Below are positions 60,621 through 64,000 of a stretch of 64,000 nucleotides of DNA, in pieces. Both the position numbers and the translations under genes were made by a program. The stretch's first letter is position 1. The number at the start of each line of letters is the position of its first letter. The stretch comes from Bacillus sp. RO2 (lineage in GTDB: Bacteria; Bacillota; Bacilli; Bacillales; Bacillaceae_I): positions 1 to 64,000 of the forward strand of contig NZ_JAAXCU010000046.1 of the NCBI RefSeq assembly GCF_012911845.1, given 5' to 3'. Below the pieces are notes generated by a model. The model did not search any database, was not told the origin of the DNA, and saw only the letters and a list, made by a program, of their open reading frames with translations.

Positions 60621-60652
60621 CGGCCACTCTTCAGAGTGGCCGCTTTCTTTTA
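60621..60652 (+). terminator. Intrinsic terminator
   Basis: Perfect 10-bp stem cggccactct/agagtggccg with tc loop and T-rich tail, also facing the converging coiled-coil gene. Confidence 0.9.
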
Positions 60653-61591
60653 ATTTGATGACTCAAGCAGGTTTTTCTTTTTTTCTTTAACAGTACGCAA
60701 CTCTTCTTCCATTTGATCTCGCTGGCATTTTAAACTTCCAAGCAACCTAGAAACTCTTCCGATAATTTGAGATGTTTGATCATAGCTTTCTGTAATTTTC
60801 CCGTGTACCATCCAATCGACAATCAACCCGTCAAAGAAGTAATCAGCAAAAGTGAGCATTCCGCCCACTTCAATCGTAGAGTCAAAATGATGCTTGATAT
60901 CAAGTAACTCATCTTGGAACACTCTCAACTTATTCTGTGCATGGTGAATATGTTTTTTTGCTTCATCCAAGCGGCTATGTTTCATAGCAGTGGAAACCAT
61001 TCCGCCGCCGAACATATCAAACGTGGACCAGCCTTTTGCAGAATCTAAGGAAGATAACGCTCGCTCCAAAGCATGCAATGCCAATTGGCCGGCATCAATC
61101 GCTTCATTGTATTCATTTAAATTCGATTGCAGGTCTGCTTCCTTATCCGCTAATTCAAATAATTTCACACTCCATACAGAGTGAGAGTCGTGAATAAGCT
61201 TTTCCTTTTCGCGGATAATCTTTTCATATTTAATTGGAGCATTGGCAACTGTTGTAAGCAACGCTTGAAACTCACCTAGCTCCCGTTCAACATCCTGTAT
61301 CGTTTCAACAGCTTCGGTATATTTTAGTTTTGCAGCTAAAGCTTCTTTCTGTTCTTGGTCAAGTTTCTCTAGCTTTTTGCCGATCATCGAATAGAAAACA
61401 CTCGTCAGTGTAAAGCCTTCAAGACGTGCAACATCACCTTCTTCTTTTTCTAAAAGCGACTCCAGCTGATCTTTTTTACGCTTTTCTTCTGTCAAATATG
61501 TATCCAGTCTTTCAATATGCTCTTCGTACTTTGCTTTCTTACGCAGGTTGTCTTTCACTTCTAATAACTCTTGGTTTAGATTTGTAAACAA
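60650..61591 (-). CDS. Large coiled-coil protein
   Basis: 313 residues, almost all helical. Coiled coils about 10-110 (heptads rich in Lys, Glu, Leu: YLTEEKRKKDQLESLLEKE), 125-185 and 280-313, with a Gly-rich break at SAKGWSTFDMFGGGMVSTAMKHS (about residues 196-218) and a second hydrophobic region GGMLTFADYFFDGLIVDW. No signal peptide. Family unrecognised; the FDMFGGGM loop is a conserved-looking feature that could help a search. Confidence 0.75.
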   Translation of the reverse strand: MFTNLNQELLEVKDNLRKKAKYEEHIERLDTYLTEEKRKKDQLESLLEKEEGDVARLEGFTLTSVFYSMIGKKLEKLDQEQKEALAAKLKYTEAVETIQDVERELGEFQALLTTVANAPIKYEKIIREKEKLIHDSHSVWSVKLFELADKEADLQSNLNEYNEAIDAGQLALHALERALSSLDSAKGWSTFDMFGGGMVSTAMKHSRLDEAKKHIHHAQNKLRVFQDELLDIKHHFDSTIEVGGMLTFADYFFDGLIVDWMVHGKITESYDQTSQIIGRVSRLLGSLKCQRDQMEEELRTVKEKKKNLLESSN

Positions 61592-61687
61592 GATAAATCC
61601 CCCTTTAATTAAACTCTCATAATCTATTTACGAACGAAAGCTCAATTAGTTTCAGGTTCTCAAGTCATAATGCCTTTTTATGTATTT

Positions 61688-62386
61688 CTATTTAACTTGC
61701 ATCAAACTTGTCCATAGAAATGCCTCGCCAAAAATATCATTTACTTGCGGATCTTTTACCATTTCTCTGAATTCAATTATCTTAAAATCCTTAGAAAAAA
61801 TACGCATCAATCGTTCTTCCGAATACCCAATGCCCCTGTGCATGCTTCCTTGTTTATAAACATCCCAATCAGCAGTTTCTGCAGCCGCTTTTGTATTAAA
61901 GCAAACCAGACCGAAGTGACCATCTTTTTTAAGAGCTTTTTTTATTGTTTCTACATAGCTCAATCTGCGATGTGGAGCAAGGTGATGGAACATGCCACTG
62001 TCATAAACAAAATCATAAGTGTTGAGTTCGAATTTGTAGTCAAAAAGGGAAGCATGGTGAAAGTTGATATCCACTTTTTCAGAAAAAGCCCTTTCTCTGG
62101 CCCAATTCAATGCACTTTCCGAGATATCAATAGCATCTACTATACAACCCATTTTTGCTAAATATATTGCATTCCTCCCCGGTCCACATCCTATCTCTAA
62201 TACTCGCTTAGGTAACAGACCGTTCTCCAGATAAGAAACTAAATTTTCATCCGGACCATTCACTTTAAAGAATGGGATTTCCTTGTTTCTATCCTTATAA
62301 AAGTCATTCCAAAAAGCCTCCGGTTCTCTTAGAAGTCCGTCTAACATTTCGTATAGATCTTCATTATTTATTATTTCTTTAGCCAT
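61688..62386 (-). CDS. Class I SAM-dependent methyltransferase
   Basis: 232 residues. Motif I VLEIGCGPGRNAIYLA, acidic loop VDAIDIS, motif II FVYDSGMFHHLAPHRR, and post-motif FGLVCFN. Resembles small-molecule methyltransferases of the Methyltransf_11/25 type. Single gene with gggggaga upstream. Substrate unknown. Confidence 0.9.
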   Translation of the reverse strand: MAKEIINNEDLYEMLDGLLREPEAFWNDFYKDRNKEIPFFKVNGPDENLVSYLENGLLPKRVLEIGCGPGRNAIYLAKMGCIVDAIDISESALNWARERAFSEKVDINFHHASLFDYKFELNTYDFVYDSGMFHHLAPHRRLSYVETIKKALKKDGHFGLVCFNTKAAAETADWDVYKQGSMHRGIGYSEERLMRIFSKDFKIIEFREMVKDPQVNDIFGEAFLWTSLMQVK

Positions 62387-62521
62387 CTTATCTCCCCCTT
62401 ACCTTATATGTAATATTGTACCAATATTCTATCTATTAATTGTTACACCCCTTTTAAAGTTAGGTGAAATAGATAAAATTGGAATCCGTTATTCCCTATT
62501 AAATCTCTATCTAACGCAATT

Positions 62522-62632
62522 CTAATCCCCATATTTTAATTCTAATTCCACTAATTGATGTATAAGGTATGGACGCACATAATAATGTTCCACCCCACCT
62601 AAAATCATTCTAGCTAATGATGTATTACCCAC
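62522..62632 (-). CDS. Possible 36-residue small protein
   Basis: GTG at 62632 with a perfect aaaggagg about eight bases upstream on the minus strand. Product starts MGNTSLARMILGGVEHYYVRP and ends LIHQLVELELKYGD, a helical, partly amphipathic peptide. A stop codon immediately precedes the start in frame. No family recognised. Together with its leader it accounts for the otherwise empty 340 bp between rnz and the methyltransferase gene. Confidence 0.5.
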   Translation of the reverse strand: MGNTSLARMILGGVEHYYVRPYLIHQLVELELKYGD

Positions 62633-62688
62633 TCACTCCCCTCCTTTGTAACATTCGTAATGAAAATGTAACAAACAAATCAAAAGAA

Positions 62689-62720
62689 GACGATTACCTC
62701 AAAAGTAATCGTCCTACCCC
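62689..62720 (-). terminator. Terminator of rnz
   Basis: Stem gacgattac/gtaatcgtc on the plus strand; on the minus strand it is followed by ttcttttg. Confidence 0.8.
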
Positions 62721-62729
62721 ATAATTATT

Positions 62730-63650
62730 TTATTTTATCGCAATTACATCAAAATCGTTTGCCACTACCGTGTTAGAAAATATCTCCTTTGCCTCTTCCA
62801 TTAATGTGAGAACATCCTCAAGCTGGTACCTCGCACTTATGTGCGTTAAGAGCAATTGTTTCGCTCCTGCATCCTTGGCAACCTGTGCCGCCTGTACAGT
62901 AGTGGAATGAAAATACTCCTTTGCAAGCAATTCGTCCTTTGCTGCAAAAGTTGCTTCATGAATTAGAACATCCGCAACTTCCGCTAGCTCAACAGAAACA
63001 GGAGTGTACCTTGTATCCCCAAGTATTGTGATCACCTTCCCTTTTTTAGGAGGACCGATATAATCTTTTCCTTCTACTATTCTGCCGTCAGAAAGGGTGA
63101 CGCTTTTTCCCTCTTTTAGATCTTGGAGGTGTGGGCCAGATGGAATCTTGCTTTGCTTAACTTTGTCCATTAATAATGCACCTGGTAAGTCTTTCTGAAC
63201 AATTCTAAAGCCAAAAGAAGGAATTCCATGGAAAAGTTTTTTCCCTTTTATGGTGAAATCCGCTTCTTCCAAAAGCAATCCTTCTTCTTCAAACTCTTCA
63301 AAAAATAAGGGATACTTCACATGTGTCATACTCACTCGCAAAGAGGTTTCTATATACTCTTTTATCCCTACCGGCCCGTAAACCGTCAACGGTGTTTCCC
63401 CACCTTGAAAAGAACGGCTACTTAACAATCCAGGCAAGCCGAATATATGATCTCCGTGTAAGTGTGTGATAAAAATCTTGGTGATCTTTCTTGGTTTTAA
63501 TGATGTATGTAAAATTTGGTGCTGTGTTGCTTCCCCACAATCAAAGAGCCACACAGAGCCCTCTTTATCATCTATATGTAATGCCAGCGAAGATACATTT
63601 CGGTGCTTTGCAGGAACACCAGAACCTGTACCTAAAAAAGTTAGTTTCAT
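62730..63650 (-). CDS. rnz: Ribonuclease Z
   Basis: I start at ATG 63650 ([11 protein letters not shown]), which agrees with known RNase Z N-termini and has gaggag nine bases upstream; the longer frame is not supported. 306 residues: [28 protein letters not shown], zinc motif [23 protein letters not shown], and [10 protein letters not shown] (Asp ligand). Removes 3' trailers from pre-tRNAs lacking CCA. Backbone gene as in B. subtilis (yqjK). Confidence 0.96.
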   Translation of the reverse strand: MKLTFLGTGSGVPAKHRNVSSLALHIDDKEGSVWLFDCGEATQHQILHTSLKPRKITKIFITHLHGDHIFGLPGLLSSRSFQGGETPLTVYGPVGIKEYIETSLRVSMTHVKYPLFFEEFEEEGLLLEEADFTIKGKKLFHGIPSFGFRIVQKDLPGALLMDKVKQSKIPSGPHLQDLKEGKSVTLSDGRIVEGKDYIGPPKKGKVITILGDTRYTPVSVELAEVADVLIHEATFAAKDELLAKEYFHSTTVQAAQVAKDAGAKQLLLTHISARYQLEDVLTLMEEAKEIFSNTVVANDFDVIAIK

Positions 63651-63757
63651 CTTCATCCGCTCCTCTTGTTCCATTATACTCAAAAAAGAAAATTTCCATA
63701 ATACTATCAATGAATATAGTACAATGATAATATCTTGGAAAAAGGAGAATGGATGCT

Positions 63758-64000
63758 ATGGATAACATTTCTACAATCGTGTTTGACCTCGACGGAACTC
63801 TTTATGAGGACACCCATCACTTTCAGTATTATGCCGATCTTTTAAAAAACAAATTGCCTGCGGAAGTACAGCCCAAGTTTGAAGAAGACTATACAGCTAT
63901 TGAAGCAGGTACACATACGCTTAAGATGGGTAGGGTGTATGACGCTAAAAAGGATCTAATTCTAGCACATATTGATGGCAAGGTATCTAAAGGCTGGACT
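63758..64000 (+). CDS. HAD-family hydrolase, truncated by the window end
   Basis: Starts at ATG 63758 (MDNISTIVFDLDGTLYED), with aaaggag about ten bases upstream; an in-frame ATG nine bases earlier is too close to the site. HAD motif I VFDLDGTLYED is intact; the remaining motifs lie beyond base 64000. 81 codons are visible. Likely phosphatase. Confidence 0.85.
   Translation, partial: MDNISTIVFDLDGTLYEDTHHFQYYADLLKNKLPAEVQPKFEEDYTAIEAGTHTLKMGRVYDAKKDLILAHIDGKVSKGWT

Overview
The window is chromosomal DNA of a low-GC, Gram-positive Bacillaceae bacterium, probably of the Sutcliffiella (Bacillus cohnii/horikoshii/halmapalus) kind. The support is strong GGAGG ribosome-binding sites, frequent TTG/GTG starts, sigma-A-type promoters, a proline T-box, a LexA (SOS) box, Zur boxes, and a secreted subtilase whose mature part reads almost like the oxidatively stable alkaline protease KP-43. 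No tRNA, rRNA, CRISPR array, phage module or transposase gene was seen.

The backbone is collinear, inverted, with the B. subtilis rnz-yqjM-yqjN-proI-yqjP-yqjQ ... yqjW-yqjX-yqzH ... yqkB-yqkC-yqkD region, read here from right to left. Blocks of accessory genes interrupt it.

Layout: 0-7 kb holds small and hypothetical genes, a YnfA-type membrane protein, a broken aminoglycoside phosphotransferase-like gene, two VOC proteins, a GNAT/methyltransferase pair and a nucleotidyltransferase. 7-24 kb has YqkD, a ferritin-like protein, an esterase, a nitroreductase, a YqcI/YcgG-cupin fusion, a LysE exporter, a sodium:alanine symporter, small membrane proteins, a secreted lipase, an SGNH hydrolase, NUDIX and Nif3 proteins. 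24.7-26.6 kb is the KP-43-like protease. 27-30 kb holds a MutS2-like ATPase without an Smr nuclease domain; its leader carries its own promoter, a 7-codon leader peptide, mutually exclusive hairpins and two intrinsic terminators. 30-35 kb has NUDIX, GNAT, AadA-like, signal peptidase, HAD and cupin genes, then yqkB-yqkC. 35.8-43.2 kb is a seven-gene operon (EamA exporter, nickel/opine-metallophore-type ABC importer, MATE exporter) behind two Zur boxes. 43-46 kb has two genes broken by single in-frame stops, a radical SAM enzyme and an HPr-like protein without the active-site His. 46-64 kb returns to backbone: the SOS-controlled Y-family polymerase pair, yqzH, an ankyrin protein, yqjQ-yqjP, proline T-box plus proI, an AraC/S41 pair, yqjN, namA, rnz and the start of a HAD gene.

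Two things stand out. First, the attenuator-controlled, Smr-less MutS2 paralogue looks like a ribosome-stress-inducible factor and is the best candidate for an undescribed system. Second, at least six intergenic loci carry tandem motif arrays with 21-bp or 52-bp period (close to 2 and 5 helical turns), three of them sharing the same internal unit order, usually just beyond a gene's 3' end or terminator; I know of no description of them.
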